Positions 25,538 through 34,658 of a DNA stretch of 43,685 nt are shown in pieces (positions within the stretch are counted from its first letter, which is position 1; the number at the start of each line of letters is the position of its first letter). The notes under the pieces are model-generated. The model made no database searches. It was not told where the DNA came from and worked only from the letters and a program-made list of their open reading frames with translations. The translations under genes were made by a program, and so were the position numbers. Source of the stretch: an uncultured Oscillospiraceae bacterium (GTDB lineage Bacteria; Bacillota; Clostridia; Oscillospirales; Acutalibacteraceae); assembly GCA_900540305.1 (NCBI GenBank), contig UQFL01000009.1, forward strand, positions 1-43,685, in the 5' to 3' direction.

Positions 25538-25576
25538 AACAAAGTAATAAATCATTTACAGAAAGAGGTTTTTAAT

Positions 25577-25777
25577 ATGAAAGAAATTACAAAAGATACT
25601 ATTATCGGCGATGTTCTTGATATTTGTCCCGACGCTGCACCGCTTTTCCTCAATATTGGTATGCATTGCCTCGGTTGTCCTGCATCAAGAGGGGAAACAA
25701 TTGAGCAGGCTTGCGCTGTTCACGGAAATGACTGTGACGAGCTTGTAAAAAAACTCAACGAACTTATCAATAAATAA
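25577..25777 (+). CDS. DUF1858 domain protein (putative redox-disulfide)
   Basis: The 66-residue protein consists of one DUF1858 domain with a conserved Cys pair in GMHCLGCPASRGETIEQAC. These domains are linked to hybrid-cluster proteins and have been proposed as redox disulfides. AGAGG precedes the ATG. Its stop overlaps the trmK ATG by 1 nt. Confidence 0.9.
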   Translation: MKEITKDTIIGDVLDICPDAAPLFLNIGMHCLGCPASRGETIEQACAVHGNDCDELVKKLNELINK

Positions 25778-26415
25778 TGATTAAATTAACAGAAAGGCTG
25801 GCTGCGGTTGCAAAGCTTGTTAGGCAGGGAGAATCTTTTGCTGATATTGGCTGCGACCACGGCTATTTGCCTGTTTTTTTGCTTCAAGAGGGAATTATAA
25901 ATAAAGCCGTTGCAAGTGATATTAATGAGGGACCGCTTGCGTCCTGCAAAGCCCTTGTGGAAAATGAGGGGCTTTCGGATAAAGTGCAGTGCGTTTTGTC
26001 AAACGGACTTGCCCATGTGCCGAGCGAACTTGCTCAGGATATAGCCATATGCGGTATGGGCGGAGAGTTAATTGCTCAGATAATGTCTGAATGCGAGTGG
26101 GTAAAAGATGAAAACAGGCATTTCATTTTCAACCCGATGACGCACCCCGAAAAGCTCAGAAAATATCTCTGTGAAAACGGCTTTGAAATAAAAAACGATA
26201 TTATTGTTAAAGAGGGGCGTCATTACTATAATGTTCTTGACGCTTTTTATACAGGTGAGGAAAAACAGATGCCTGAGGTTTATTATTTCCTCGGTAATAT
26301 TAAGGACTTTACCCATAAAGAATATTTTCATCACCTTTTGAATTTCCTTGAAAATAAGCAAAAGGGCGGCGCTGACTATTCACAGGTTATTGCCGCCGTT
26401 AAGGAGAAAATATGA
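25777..26415 (+). CDS. trmK: tRNA (adenine(22)-N1)-methyltransferase
   Basis: This 212-residue Rossmann-fold SAM methyltransferase has motif I FADIGCDHGYLPVFL (~21-35), ICGMGGELI (~89) and the NPMTHPEKLR motif (~114). It methylates A22 of tRNA. It is complete and coupled to the DUF1858 gene before it and to the nif3-like gene after it (4-nt overlap), an order common in Firmicutes. Confidence 0.95.
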   Translation: MIKLTERLAAVAKLVRQGESFADIGCDHGYLPVFLLQEGIINKAVASDINEGPLASCKALVENEGLSDKVQCVLSNGLAHVPSELAQDIAICGMGGELIAQIMSECEWVKDENRHFIFNPMTHPEKLRKYLCENGFEIKNDIIVKEGRHYYNVLDAFYTGEEKQMPEVYYFLGNIKDFTHKEYFHHLLNFLENKQKGGADYSQVIAAVKEKI

Positions 26416-27158
26416 CTACCGTAAAAAATATATACGATTATATAAATTCAATAGCTCCGTTTGATACTCAGGAGGAGTGGGACAACGCAGGCTTTCTTGT
26501 AGGAGATTTTCGCAGCGAGGTCAAAAAGGTTGTTATGTCACTTGATGTAACGAAGGATATAGCAAATTTTGCCGCTGATTTGGGCGCACAGCTTATTTTG
26601 TCACACCATCCAGCAATTTTTAAGCCGCTTAAGGATGTGAAAAAGGGTAGCGCTGTTTTTACCTGTGTTGAAAACGGTGTTTCAGTTATTTCTGCTCACA
26701 CAAATTTCGATAAAGCGCCGCAGGGTATCAATACAAACCTTTGCAAAAGGCTCGGTCTCAAAAATATTGAGCCTGTTGAGAATACTTTTATAGTAAAAGG
26801 CGAGCTTGACTATGAAATGAGTATTGATGATTTTGCCCGTTTTGTAGAAGATACTCTTGAAGTCAGCGGTCTTCGCTATACCGACACGGAAAAACCGATA
26901 AAGACTGTTGCTGTTGGCGGCGGTGCGTGTGAGGAGTATTTGCCGCAGGCTATGGAATGTGCAGATTGTTTTGTTACAGGTGATATGAAATATCATATCT
27001 TCCTTGAAGCGGCAGAAAATGATTTTGCCGTAATCAGCGCAGGTCATTATGAAACGGAGTCCGAAACATTCAGAATGCTTATGGACACGCTTTCAAAAAT
27101 GTTCCCCGATGTTGAATTTATCTGGGGCAATCAGAAAAATCCTGTTTTGGCGGTGTGA
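26412..27158 (+). CDS. Nif3-like dinuclear metal-centre protein
   Basis: The 248-residue protein has the metal-ligand motifs LSHHPAIFKP (~66), SAHTNFDKAPQGINTNL (~96) and SAGHYETE (~211) of the Nif3/YqfO/GCHY-I family. It is the short form, without the inserted PII-like domain of some Firmicutes. Members form toroidal hexamers with two metals; some were linked to GTP cyclohydrolase-like activity, but the role here is unknown. The trmK-nif3 pairing is conserved in Firmicutes. Confidence 0.92.
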   Translation: MTTVKNIYDYINSIAPFDTQEEWDNAGFLVGDFRSEVKKVVMSLDVTKDIANFAADLGAQLILSHHPAIFKPLKDVKKGSAVFTCVENGVSVISAHTNFDKAPQGINTNLCKRLGLKNIEPVENTFIVKGELDYEMSIDDFARFVEDTLEVSGLRYTDTEKPIKTVAVGGGACEEYLPQAMECADCFVTGDMKYHIFLEAAENDFAVISAGHYETESETFRMLMDTLSKMFPDVEFIWGNQKNPVLAV

Positions 27159-27161
27159 TTT

Positions 27162-28844
27162 ATGGCGCTTGACGGAATTTTTTTGTATCACCTCAAAAAC
27201 GAGGTGGCTGAATTTGCAGTAGGCTCAAGGATAGAAAAAATACATCAGCCCTCAAAAGAAGAGCTTGTTTTGTCTCTGCGTTCAAGAGAGGGTGCAAAAA
27301 AGCTTCTTTTGTCCTGCCGTGCCGATACGGCGGGCGTGTATTTTACTTCATATCCTCCCGAAAATCCTGCAAAGCCGCCTATGCTGTGTATGCTTTTGAG
27401 AAAGCACCTTACAAGTTCTAAGATTGTTTCTATTGAGCAGGACGGTCTTGAAAGAATTATAAAAATTAATGTGCGTGCCACAAATGAACTCGGCGATGAT
27501 GTTATGTTTACTCTCGCAGTTGAGATAATGGGCAGATACAGCAATATTATCTTAATCAATCAGGACGGTGTTATAGTTGACGCACTTCGCCGTGTTGACG
27601 AGAGTAAATCTCATATAAGAACCATTCTGCCGTGTGAAAAATATGTTGCTCCTCCTGCACAGGATAAATTAAATATCTTTACTGATGATGAAAATGAGAT
27701 AAAAACTCGGCTTTCGTCTTCTAATAAGTCACCTGCAAAGGCTTTTCAGGACACGGTTATGGGCGTATCTCCCATAATATGCAGGGAATATGAAAACGGC
27801 GTATCGTTTTACGAGATAAAAAAATACGCTTTAAACCCTGTGCCTGTTGCAGTGATTACACAGTCTCCGCTTGATTTTGCTTTTATGCCTATAAAGCAGT
27901 ATGGCACTTTGGCTGAAATAAAAGAGTTTAACTCTTTTTCCGAAACGCTCGATTTCTTTTATCACGAAAAAGTAAGCGCAGACCGTATGCGCCAGCGTTC
28001 GGGCGAACTGTTCAGAACTCTTCAGAATTTACAGGAAAGAGCTGTCAGGAAATCGCTTAACAGGCAAAAAGAACTTGAAGACTGCGCAGACAGAGAAAAA
28101 TATAAAATTTGGGGAGATATTATTTCGGCTAATCAGTATATGCTGTCTAAGGGTGCGCTTTATTACGATTTGCCCGATTTTTATAACGGCAATGAGATGG
28201 TAAGAATACCTGCAAATCCTGCTCTTAATCCTGTGCAGAACGCTCAGCGCTATTATAAGGAATACAGGAAAAAGCAGATTGCAAAAGAAAAATTAACAGG
28301 TTTTATCAAGGAAGCGCAGGAAGAGGCTGATTACCTTGATTCTGTTATAGATTCTCTGTCTAGGGCACAGACAAACGGCGAGATTACTGAAATTAAAAAC
28401 GAGCTTATTCAAACGGGCTTTATTAAAAGAAAACTCCCTAAAAATGCCAAAGCAGTAAAAATGCTTAAACCCGATGAATATGAAAGTACAGAGGGTTATA
28501 AGATTTTTGTCGGCAAAAATAATGTTATGAACGACAGGCTCACACTTAAAACGGCAGGTAACTATGACTTGTGGTTCCATGTTAAGGATACGGCGGGTTC
28601 TCATGTTGTTGTAAAAAGCGACGGCAGGAAGTTCACGGATAAGCTGATAAGAGAGGCGGCAATGCTTGCGGCTTACAACAGCAAGGCTAAGTCATCATCA
28701 AATGTGGCTGTTGATTATACTATTATAAAAAATGTTAAAAAGCCAAACGGCGCAAAGCCGGGCATGGTTATTTATACAGATTATAAAACGGAATATGTTA
28801 CACCCAATTCAACTGAACTTGAAAGGATAAAGAGAATTGTATAA
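27162..28844 (+). CDS. rqcH: NFACT protein RqcH (ribosome quality control; FbpA-like)
   Basis: The 560-residue protein has the bacterial NFACT layout: NFACT-N (~1-210), helix-hairpin-helix and long coiled coil (~265-420), and NFACT-R at the C-terminus (GYKIFVGKNNVMNDRL to YTDYKTEYVTP). RqcH binds stalled 50S-peptidyl-tRNA complexes and directs alanine tailing. Older annotations call it fibronectin-binding protein. There is no signal peptide, which supports a cytoplasmic role. It starts 3 nt after the nif3-like stop, and its end overlaps ispD by 8 nt. Confidence 0.94.
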   Translation: MALDGIFLYHLKNEVAEFAVGSRIEKIHQPSKEELVLSLRSREGAKKLLLSCRADTAGVYFTSYPPENPAKPPMLCMLLRKHLTSSKIVSIEQDGLERIIKINVRATNELGDDVMFTLAVEIMGRYSNIILINQDGVIVDALRRVDESKSHIRTILPCEKYVAPPAQDKLNIFTDDENEIKTRLSSSNKSPAKAFQDTVMGVSPIICREYENGVSFYEIKKYALNPVPVAVITQSPLDFAFMPIKQYGTLAEIKEFNSFSETLDFFYHEKVSADRMRQRSGELFRTLQNLQERAVRKSLNRQKELEDCADREKYKIWGDIISANQYMLSKGALYYDLPDFYNGNEMVRIPANPALNPVQNAQRYYKEYRKKQIAKEKLTGFIKEAQEEADYLDSVIDSLSRAQTNGEITEIKNELIQTGFIKRKLPKNAKAVKMLKPDEYESTEGYKIFVGKNNVMNDRLTLKTAGNYDLWFHVKDTAGSHVVVKSDGRKFTDKLIREAAMLAAYNSKAKSSSNVAVDYTIIKNVKKPNGAKPGMVIYTDYKTEYVTPNSTELERIKRIV

Positions 28845-29514
28845 TGTAGCTGTAATTCTCGGAGCGGGAAACTCCACGAGAATGGGATTGGACAAAAGCA
28901 AACTTCTTCTTGAAATAGAGGGTAAAACCGTTATTGAAAGAACTGTTGATAAGTTTCTCGATATGGCGGAGATTGATGAAATTATAGTAGTTTGCCGTGA
29001 ATGTGATATAGAAAAGTTTTCCGAACTGCTCCCCGATGAAAGCGTTTCGTTTGTAATCGGCGGAAGCACAAGGCAGGAAAGCGTTAAAAACGCTGTGGAA
29101 ACAATAGACGAATGTGACTATATTATTATTCACGACGGCGCAAGACCTTTTGTTTCAGTCAACACAATTGTTAAAACGCTTGACGAGGCGCAGATAAAAA
29201 AAGCAGCCGCAACAGGCGTTTATGTTAAAGATACGATTAAGGTTATTGACGATGATTTAAATATCGTAAGTACTCCCGAGCGCAAAAATCTTGTGTCAAT
29301 TCAGACGCCGCAGATTTTTGATTTTAAAACTTATAAAGACGCTCTTGCAAAGGCTGTTGAAGAAAATAAAGATTTCACAGACGATTGCCAGCTTGTTGAA
29401 AATCTCGGACTTAAAGTCGGCGTTGTTATCGGTGAATATGAAAATATTAAAATAACAACACAGAGCGATATTGCCCTTGCCGAGGGTATTTTGAGACGGA
29501 AAGGGGAGGCGTGA
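28837..29514 (+). CDS. ispD: 2-C-methyl-D-erythritol 4-phosphate cytidylyltransferase
   Basis: The 225-residue nucleotidyltransferase has the opening AVILGAGNSTRMG, HDGARPF (~103) and TPQIFDFKTYKDA (~160). It attaches CMP to methylerythritol phosphate in the MEP isoprenoid pathway. The start is a TTG at 28837 within the end of rqcH. No ATG or GTG fits the family start, so low, coupled initiation is likely. ispF follows at a 1-nt gap. Confidence 0.94.
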   Translation: MYNVAVILGAGNSTRMGLDKSKLLLEIEGKTVIERTVDKFLDMAEIDEIIVVCRECDIEKFSELLPDESVSFVIGGSTRQESVKNAVETIDECDYIIIHDGARPFVSVNTIVKTLDEAQIKKAAATGVYVKDTIKVIDDDLNIVSTPERKNLVSIQTPQIFDFKTYKDALAKAVEENKDFTDDCQLVENLGLKVGVVIGEYENIKITTQSDIALAEGILRRKGEA

Positions 29515-29515
29515 T

Positions 29516-29983
29516 ATGAGAGTAGGTCACGGCTACGATGTTCATAAGCTTGTAATCGGAAGAAAATGCATTATCGGCGGAGTAGATATTCCGAGCGACC
29601 TCGGTCTTTTAGGTCATTCTGACGCCGATGTTCTTCTTCACGCTGTATCAGATGCGCTTCTCGGTGCGGCGGCACTTGGTGATATAGGAAAGCACTTTCC
29701 AGATACTTCGGCTGAGTTTGAGGGGGCTGACAGTTTGGTGCTTCTTCAAAATGTTGTTGAACTTCTTGCAGAAAAAGGCTACAAGGTGTGCAATATAGAT
29801 TCAACTGTTATTGCTCAGGCTCCGAAACTTGCTCCGTATATAGACGATATGAGAAAGAATATCGCTTTTGCCTGTAACATTGATGTTGACTGCGTTTCGG
29901 TTAAGGCTACTACTGAGGAACATCTCGGATTCACAGGAGCGCTTCAGGGAATTTCCGCACACGCAGTTTGTTTAATAGAATAA
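29516..29983 (+). CDS. ispF: 2-C-methyl-D-erythritol 2,4-cyclodiphosphate synthase
   Basis: The 155-residue trimeric zinc enzyme has the opening VGHGYDVHKL, the GHSDADVLLHA metal site, FPDTSAEFEGADS and KATTEEHLGFTGA near the end. It makes MEcPP in the MEP pathway. It follows ispD with a strong GGGGAGG site. With ispH at 20.8 kb, three MEP genes lie in this window. Confidence 0.97.
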   Translation: MRVGHGYDVHKLVIGRKCIIGGVDIPSDLGLLGHSDADVLLHAVSDALLGAAALGDIGKHFPDTSAEFEGADSLVLLQNVVELLAEKGYKVCNIDSTVIAQAPKLAPYIDDMRKNIAFACNIDVDCVSVKATTEEHLGFTGALQGISAHAVCLIE

Positions 29984-29991
29984 TTTATTAT

Positions 29992-30021
29992 GCCCGAACA
30001 TATTATTGTTTGGGCTTTTTT
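29992..30021 (+). terminator. Terminator after ispF
   Basis: The stem GCCCGAACA / TGTTTGGGC (one G-U) has a 6-nt loop and six T residues. Confidence 0.9.
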
Positions 30022-30093
30022 GTTTGGCAAATTCATATTTTTGAATAAAATATAGTGCTTATAATATAATTTTTGAAATATTTGTTAACACTA

Positions 30094-30121
30094 TTGACAA
30101 ATGGAAAAAACTTGCTAAAAT
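30094..30121 (+). promoter_or_regulatory. groESL promoter
   Basis: Consensus TTGACA (30094-30099) and TAAAAT (30116-30121) have a 16-bp spacer, immediately upstream of the CIRCE operator. Confidence 0.85.
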
Positions 30122-30126
30122 AGTAA

Positions 30127-30153
30127 TTAGCACTCGAGGACAAAGAGTGCTAA
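30127..30153 (+). promoter_or_regulatory. CIRCE heat-shock operator (HrcA site)
   Basis: TTAGCACTC-N9-GAGTGCTAA is an exact CIRCE consensus. It overlaps the expected start of transcription, so HrcA should repress groESL in the absence of stress. hrcA itself is not in this window. Confidence 0.98.
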
Positions 30154-30190
30154 AACGGTAAATTATTTTTTAGATAGAGGTGACATTCTT

Positions 30191-30463
30191 ATGACTATCA
30201 AACCACTTGCAGATAAGGTATTACTTGCACAGGTTGAGGCAGAAGAAACAACAGAATCAGGACTTTTCATTGCAGCATCAGCACAGGAGAAGCCTGAATT
30301 TATGACAGTAGAGGCAGTTGGTCCAGGAACAGAGAAACATCCCATGACAGTAGCTGTCGGCGACAAAGTTATTATCACAAAGTACAGCGGCACAAATGTT
30401 AAGGTAGACGGAAAAGAGTATACAATCGCTTCGGTTAAAGACATTCTTGCAGTTGTAGACTGA
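30191..30463 (+). CDS. groES: Co-chaperonin GroES
   Basis: The 90-residue GroES has the MTIKPLADKVL opening, a mobile loop (~16-32, TTESGLFIAA region) and the VGDKVIITKYSGT beta strand. It forms the heptameric lid of GroEL. GAGGTGA precedes the ATG. It is the first gene of the CIRCE-controlled operon. Confidence 0.98.
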   Translation: MTIKPLADKVLLAQVEAEETTESGLFIAASAQEKPEFMTVEAVGPGTEKHPMTVAVGDKVIITKYSGTNVKVDGKEYTIASVKDILAVVD

Positions 30464-30488
30464 TAATCGCATTTAGGAGGAATTTATT

Positions 30489-32126
30489 ATGGCTAAAGAT
30501 ATTATTTTCGGTGAAGAGGCTCGCAAGGCTCTTCAGAGCGGTATTGATAAGCTTGCAAACACAGTTAAAATTACACTCGGCCCCAAAGGCAGAAATGTTG
30601 TTCTTGACAAGAAATACGGCTCACCGCTCATCACAAATGACGGCGTAACAATCGCAAAGGAAATCGAGCTTGACGACGCTTTTGAAAACATGGGCGCTCA
30701 GCTTGTTAAAGAGGTTTCTTCAAAAACAAATGACGATGCGGGCGACGGCACAACAACAGCTACACTTCTTGCTCAGGCTCTCGTTCGTGAGGGAATGAAG
30801 AATGTTGCAGCAGGCGCAAATCCGATGGTTGTTAAAAACGGTATCAAAGCCGCTGTTGACGCTGCAGTAGACGCTGTAAAAGCAAACTCACGCCAGGTTG
30901 AAGGCTCTGACGATATTGCTCGTGTAGCCACTGTTTCAGCAGCAGACGAGTATGTAGGCAAACTCATTGCAGACGCTATGGATAAGGTTTCAGCAGATGG
31001 CGTTATCACTGTTGAGGAATCTAAAACAGCCGAAACAGTTTGCGAGGTTGTTGAGGGTATGCAGTTTGACAGAGGCTATATCAGCCCCTATATGGTAACT
31101 GATACTGATAAAATGGAAGCTGTTATTGATGACGCTCTTATTCTTATCACAGATAAAAAGATTTCAACAGTTCAGGATATTCTTCCTCTTCTTGAATCAG
31201 TTCTCAAGAGCGGTCAGAAGCTTGTTATTGTTGCAGAGGATGTTGAGGGTGAAGCTCTTCAGACAATCCTTCTTAATAAACTCCGCGGCACATTCACTTG
31301 TGTTTGCGTAAAAGCTCCCGGCTTCGGCGACAGAAGAAAGGATATGCTTCAGGATATCGCAACACTTACAGGCGGCCAGGTTGTTACATCAGACCTCGGT
31401 ATCGAGCTTAAAGACGCTACTATGGCAATGCTCGGTAAAGCTCGCCAGGTTAAGGTTACAAAAGAAAACACTATCATTGTTGACGGCAACGGTTCTTCAG
31501 ACGACATCAAGGCTCGTGTAAATCAGATTAAAGCCGCTATTGAGGCTTCAACTTCTGATTTCGACCGTGAAAAGCTTCAGGAGCGTCTTGCTAAAATGGC
31601 AGGTGGCGTTGCAGTTATCAAGGTTGGCGCTGCAACCGAAACAGAAATGAAAGAAAAGAAACTCCGTATCGAGGATGCTCTTGCAGCTACAAAGGCAGCT
31701 GTTGAAGAGGGTATCGTAGCAGGCGGCGGCGTTGCTCTTATCAATGCAATTCCCGCAGTAGAAAAGCTTCTTGATACAGATGACGCAGATTACAAAACAG
31801 GCGTTAAAATCGTTCTCAAAGCTCTTGAAGAGCCTGTTCGCCAAATTGCCGCTAACGCAGGTATGGAAGGCTCTGTAATTCTTGATAAGATTAAGAATTC
31901 AGATAAGGTTGGCTACGGCTACAACTTTGCTACTAACGAATACTGCGATATGATTGAAAGCGGTATCGTTGACCCCGCAAAGGTAACCCGTTCAGCTGTT
32001 CAGAACGCAGCTTCAGTTGCAGCAATGGTTCTCACAACAGAATCACTTGTAACTGATATTAAAGACCCCAAGGCTGACGCAGCAAATGCTGCGGCAATGG
32101 CAGCCGCACAGGGCGGAATGTATTAA
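30489..32126 (+). CDS. groEL: Chaperonin GroEL
   Basis: The 545-residue chaperonin is full length. ATP-site motifs include TLGPKGRNVVLD (~29) and DDAGDGTTTATLLAQAL (~83), with EGIVAGGGVALI near 409. The C-terminus ends in a shortened tail (AAAQGGMY) with a single GGM in place of repeats. It follows groES by 25 nt with an AGGAGGA site. Confidence 0.98.
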   Translation: MAKDIIFGEEARKALQSGIDKLANTVKITLGPKGRNVVLDKKYGSPLITNDGVTIAKEIELDDAFENMGAQLVKEVSSKTNDDAGDGTTTATLLAQALVREGMKNVAAGANPMVVKNGIKAAVDAAVDAVKANSRQVEGSDDIARVATVSAADEYVGKLIADAMDKVSADGVITVEESKTAETVCEVVEGMQFDRGYISPYMVTDTDKMEAVIDDALILITDKKISTVQDILPLLESVLKSGQKLVIVAEDVEGEALQTILLNKLRGTFTCVCVKAPGFGDRRKDMLQDIATLTGGQVVTSDLGIELKDATMAMLGKARQVKVTKENTIIVDGNGSSDDIKARVNQIKAAIEASTSDFDREKLQERLAKMAGGVAVIKVGAATETEMKEKKLRIEDALAATKAAVEEGIVAGGGVALINAIPAVEKLLDTDDADYKTGVKIVLKALEEPVRQIAANAGMEGSVILDKIKNSDKVGYGYNFATNEYCDMIESGIVDPAKVTRSAVQNAASVAAMVLTTESLVTDIKDPKADAANAAAMAAAQGGMY

Positions 32127-32138
32127 TAAAAAGGATTA

Positions 32139-32170
32139 ATCGGGCGGAGTTATCTCTGCCCGATTTTTTT
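32139..32170 (+). terminator. Terminator of groESL
   Basis: The stem ATCGGGCGGAG / CTCTGCCCGAT (one mismatch) has a TTAT loop and a run of seven T residues. Confidence 0.93.
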
Positions 32171-32204
32171 GCGTTTACTGCAATATTTAATAGTAAAAAT
32201 ATTG

Positions 32205-32233
32205 TTGACAAAAGGGATTTGTTGTATTATAAT
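32205..32233 (+). promoter_or_regulatory. Promoter of the T-box/oxidoreductase operon
   Basis: Both boxes match consensus: TTGACA (32205-32210) and TATAAT (32228-32233), with an optimal 17-bp spacer. Such strength suits a gene controlled by premature termination. Confidence 0.9.
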
Positions 32234-32239
32234 CTTAGC

Positions 32240-32516
32240 AATAAATGTAAAACACGCTGACGAGAACAAAAAGCGGTTTACCCCTTTTTACAGAGAAATG
32301 CCGGTTGGTGCGAGGCATTAAAAAGAAAAACCGTAATATCCTCTCCGAGTGGCTGCGTTGAAATTCTTTTGAAAAGTAGGGGCAGACGGCGGCAACCGTT
32401 ATAATTGCAGCGAATGATTGTTCGCATAAGTGCGCCGAATATTTCGGTGAATAAGAGTGGTACCACGGTATATATTATCGCCTCTTTGCAGTTTTGCAAA
32501 GAGGCGTTTTTGTTTG
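32240..32516 (+). ncRNA. T-box riboswitch leader (specifier best read as AUC, Ile)
   Basis: The region has the ordered T-box parts: a stem I arm with an AGAGA bulge (32292-32296) and the GGTTGGTGCGA apical region, a specifier loop above CTCTCCGAGT, the T-box core AAGAGTGGTACCACGG (32452-32467), and a terminator, CGCCTCTTTGCA / TGCAAAGAGGCG with a GTTT loop and T-run (32479-32515). Aligning the 3' side of the specifier loop with known T-boxes gives ATC at 32338-32340 (Ile); TAT one base earlier is the alternative. The TGGT bases pair with a tRNA carrying discriminator A, which fits tRNA-Ile. This leader fills the 443-bp gap after groEL. Confidence 0.93.
32479..32515 (+). terminator. T-box regulated intrinsic terminator
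   Basis: A 12-bp perfect stem with a 4-nt loop and TTTTTGTTT follows the T-box core. Uncharged tRNA pairing upstream would favour the antiterminator and allow the oxidoreductase genes to be read. Confidence 0.93.
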
Positions 32517-32569
32517 CTAAAATACCCTTCCTGCGAATTAATCGTTATTTTTGAAAGGAGTTTATCTAT

Positions 32570-33142
32570 ATGGAAAATTGTGTAGAAATCCGCTGGCACG
32601 GCAGAGGCGGACAGGGCGCTAAAACCGCCGCTCTTCTTCTTGCAGATGTAGCCTTTAAAACGGGTAATTATGTTCAGGGCTTCCCCGAATACGGCCCCGA
32701 AAGAATGGGCGCTCCCATTACGGCTTATAACAGAATAAGTCCCGCTCCCATCAGAGTTCATTCTAATATCTATCATCCCGATTTCGTTGTTGTTGTTGAC
32801 GAGGGTCTGCTTGATACAGTTCATGTTACAGACGGACTTTCAGAGGACGGCGCAATACTTGTAAATACAGCTAAAGACAAGAGTGAAATCATTCCCAAAC
32901 TTCAGGGCTATAAGGGCAAGGTGTTTACACTTGACGCTCGCAAAGTTTCAAAGGCTTGCCTGGGAAAGTATTTCCCCAATACTCCTATGCTCGCAGGAAT
33001 CGTTAAAGTTTCCGGCGTTATGGAAGAGGAGAGATTTTTCAACGAGATGGAAGCGTCTTTCAAACATAAATTCTCATCAAAGCCCGAGGTTATCGAGGGC
33101 AATATGAACGCTCTTAAAATGGCGTTTGACGAAGTAAGATAA
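32570..33142 (+). CDS. porG: 2-oxoacid:ferredoxin oxidoreductase, gamma subunit
   Basis: The 190-residue subunit has the domain III opening IRWHGRGGQGAKTAALLLAD and FPEYGPERMGAPI, as in POR/VOR gamma chains. The enzyme interconverts a 2-oxoacid plus CoA with an acyl-CoA, CO2 and reduced ferredoxin. Four-subunit forms act on pyruvate or on branched-chain oxoacids (VOR), and sequence alone does not decide. It is the first gene after the T-box, with a GAAAGGAG site. The T-box points to a branched-chain role. Confidence 0.9.
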   Translation: MENCVEIRWHGRGGQGAKTAALLLADVAFKTGNYVQGFPEYGPERMGAPITAYNRISPAPIRVHSNIYHPDFVVVVDEGLLDTVHVTDGLSEDGAILVNTAKDKSEIIPKLQGYKGKVFTLDARKVSKACLGKYFPNTPMLAGIVKVSGVMEEERFFNEMEASFKHKFSSKPEVIEGNMNALKMAFDEVR

Positions 33143-33155
33143 GGAGGTTTTTCAT

Positions 33156-33458
33156 ATGAAATCAGATGTAAATAAGCTTGGTCTTGACTGTTCGTGGAAA
33201 GACCTCACCGAGGGTATGCAGATTTACGGAGAGGCAACTTCTATTCAGTTTAACACAGGAGAGTGGACTTCCGTTAAACCTGAGCTTCACGAAGAGCTTT
33301 GTGTTCACTGCCTTATGTGCGTTCCCGTTTGCCCCGACAGCGTTATTCCCGTTGTTGACGGCAAAAGAGGCGCATTTGATTATGACCATTGCAAAGGCTG
33401 CGGCATTTGTGTTAAAGCGTGCCACACAGGCGCAATCACAATGAAAGGAGTAAAGTAA
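33156..33458 (+). CDS. porD: 2-oxoacid:ferredoxin oxidoreductase, delta (ferredoxin-like) subunit
   Basis: The 100-residue protein has two [4Fe-4S] motifs, CVHCLMCVPVCP (~49) and CKGCGICVKACHTGA (~79), so it carries electrons between the catalytic subunits and ferredoxin. It follows the gamma gene by 13 nt with a strong AAGGAGG. The gamma-delta-alpha-beta order matches known POR/VOR operons. Confidence 0.93.
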   Translation: MKSDVNKLGLDCSWKDLTEGMQIYGEATSIQFNTGEWTSVKPELHEELCVHCLMCVPVCPDSVIPVVDGKRGAFDYDHCKGCGICVKACHTGAITMKGVK

Positions 33459-33459
33459 A

Positions 33460-34641
33460 ATGTCCCGTAAAGATCGTTTGAGCGGTAATGAAGCAGTTGC
33501 AGAGGCTCTGCGTCAGATTAATCCCGATGTAATGGCGGCTTTTCCGATTACTCCGTCAACAGAGATTCCGCAGTATTTTTCTAAATTTGTAGCAAACGGA
33601 CAGGTGGATTCCGAGTTTGTTCCAGTAGAATCCGAGCATTCTGCAATGTCCGCTGTAATCGGCGCAGAAGCAGCAGGCGCGCGTTCAGTAACCGCTACTT
33701 CTTCTGCAGGTATGGCGTATATGTGGGAGGAACTTTACCTCGCAGCGTCAAACAGACTTCCTTGCGTACTCACTCTTGTTAACAGAGCGCTTTCAGGTCC
33801 TATCAATATCAACTGTGACCACAGTGACTCAATGGGCGCAAGAGATGCAGGCTGGATTCAGATTTATGCCGAAAATAATCAGGAGGTTTATGACAACCTT
33901 GTTATGGCTTACAGAATTGCTGAGCATAAGGATGTTATGCTTCCGATAATGATTTGCCAGGACGGTTTCATTACCTCTCACGCTGTTGAAAATATTGAAC
34001 TGCTTGAGGATAAAGAGGTTAAGGACTTTGTAGGTGAATATGAGCCTGAAAATTATCTTCTCAATCCCGAATGTCCTATGGCTGTTGGTCCTTATAGTGT
34101 TACAAACTATTACTTCGAAGCAAAAAGGGCACAGGCAGAGGCTCTCAAAAACGCAAAACAGGTAACACTCGATGTTGCAGACGAGTTTGCTAAAATGAGC
34201 GGCAGACAGTACGGACTTTTTGAAGAATATAAAATGGACGATGCTGAGGAAGCCGTAGTAATCATCGGTTCTGCGGCAGGCACAACAAAAGAGGCTGTTG
34301 ACCAGCTTCGTAAAGAGGGCAAAAAGGTCGGCGTAGTTAAAATTCGTCTTTTCAGACCTTTCCCCGCAAGTGAAATTGCTGAAAGTCTTAAACACTGCAA
34401 GGCTGTTGCAGTTATGGACAGAACTGAAAGCTTTAATGACAACTGCGGACCGCTCGGCTCTGAAATCACAACAGCGCTTTACAGAGCAAAGGCTGATACA
34501 GAGGTTGTAAACTTCGTTTACGGTCTCGGCGGAAGAGATGTGCGTGTTGACGATATGAAAGGCGTTTTTGCAGAACTTGAAATGATTGCTAACGGCGCTG
34601 AAAATACTGAGCCTTACAGATATATGGGCGTAAGAGAATAA
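33460..34641 (+). CDS. porA: 2-oxoacid:ferredoxin oxidoreductase, alpha subunit
   Basis: The 393-residue subunit has the N-terminal pyrimidine-binding domain (SGNEAVAEALRQINPDVMAAFPITPSTEIPQ) with the VESEHSAMSAVIGAEAAGAR stretch, followed by the second domain (VVIIGSAAGTTKEAVDQL). With the beta chain it forms the ThDP active site. It starts 1 nt after the delta stop. Confidence 0.93.
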   Translation: MSRKDRLSGNEAVAEALRQINPDVMAAFPITPSTEIPQYFSKFVANGQVDSEFVPVESEHSAMSAVIGAEAAGARSVTATSSAGMAYMWEELYLAASNRLPCVLTLVNRALSGPININCDHSDSMGARDAGWIQIYAENNQEVYDNLVMAYRIAEHKDVMLPIMICQDGFITSHAVENIELLEDKEVKDFVGEYEPENYLLNPECPMAVGPYSVTNYYFEAKRAQAEALKNAKQVTLDVADEFAKMSGRQYGLFEEYKMDDAEEAVVIIGSAAGTTKEAVDQLRKEGKKVGVVKIRLFRPFPASEIAESLKHCKAVAVMDRTESFNDNCGPLGSEITTALYRAKADTEVVNFVYGLGGRDVRVDDMKGVFAELEMIANGAENTEPYRYMGVRE

Positions 34642-34658
34642 GAGGGGAGGAAGAGATT

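Noticed and set aside
29571..29804. Minus-strand frame within ispF
   Set aside because: Antisense shadow rich in Gln/His/Pro, with no ribosome site.
32399..32824. Minus-strand frames over the T-box and porG
   Set aside because: They overlap a clear T-box leader and a well-supported gene, with no recognisable domain.
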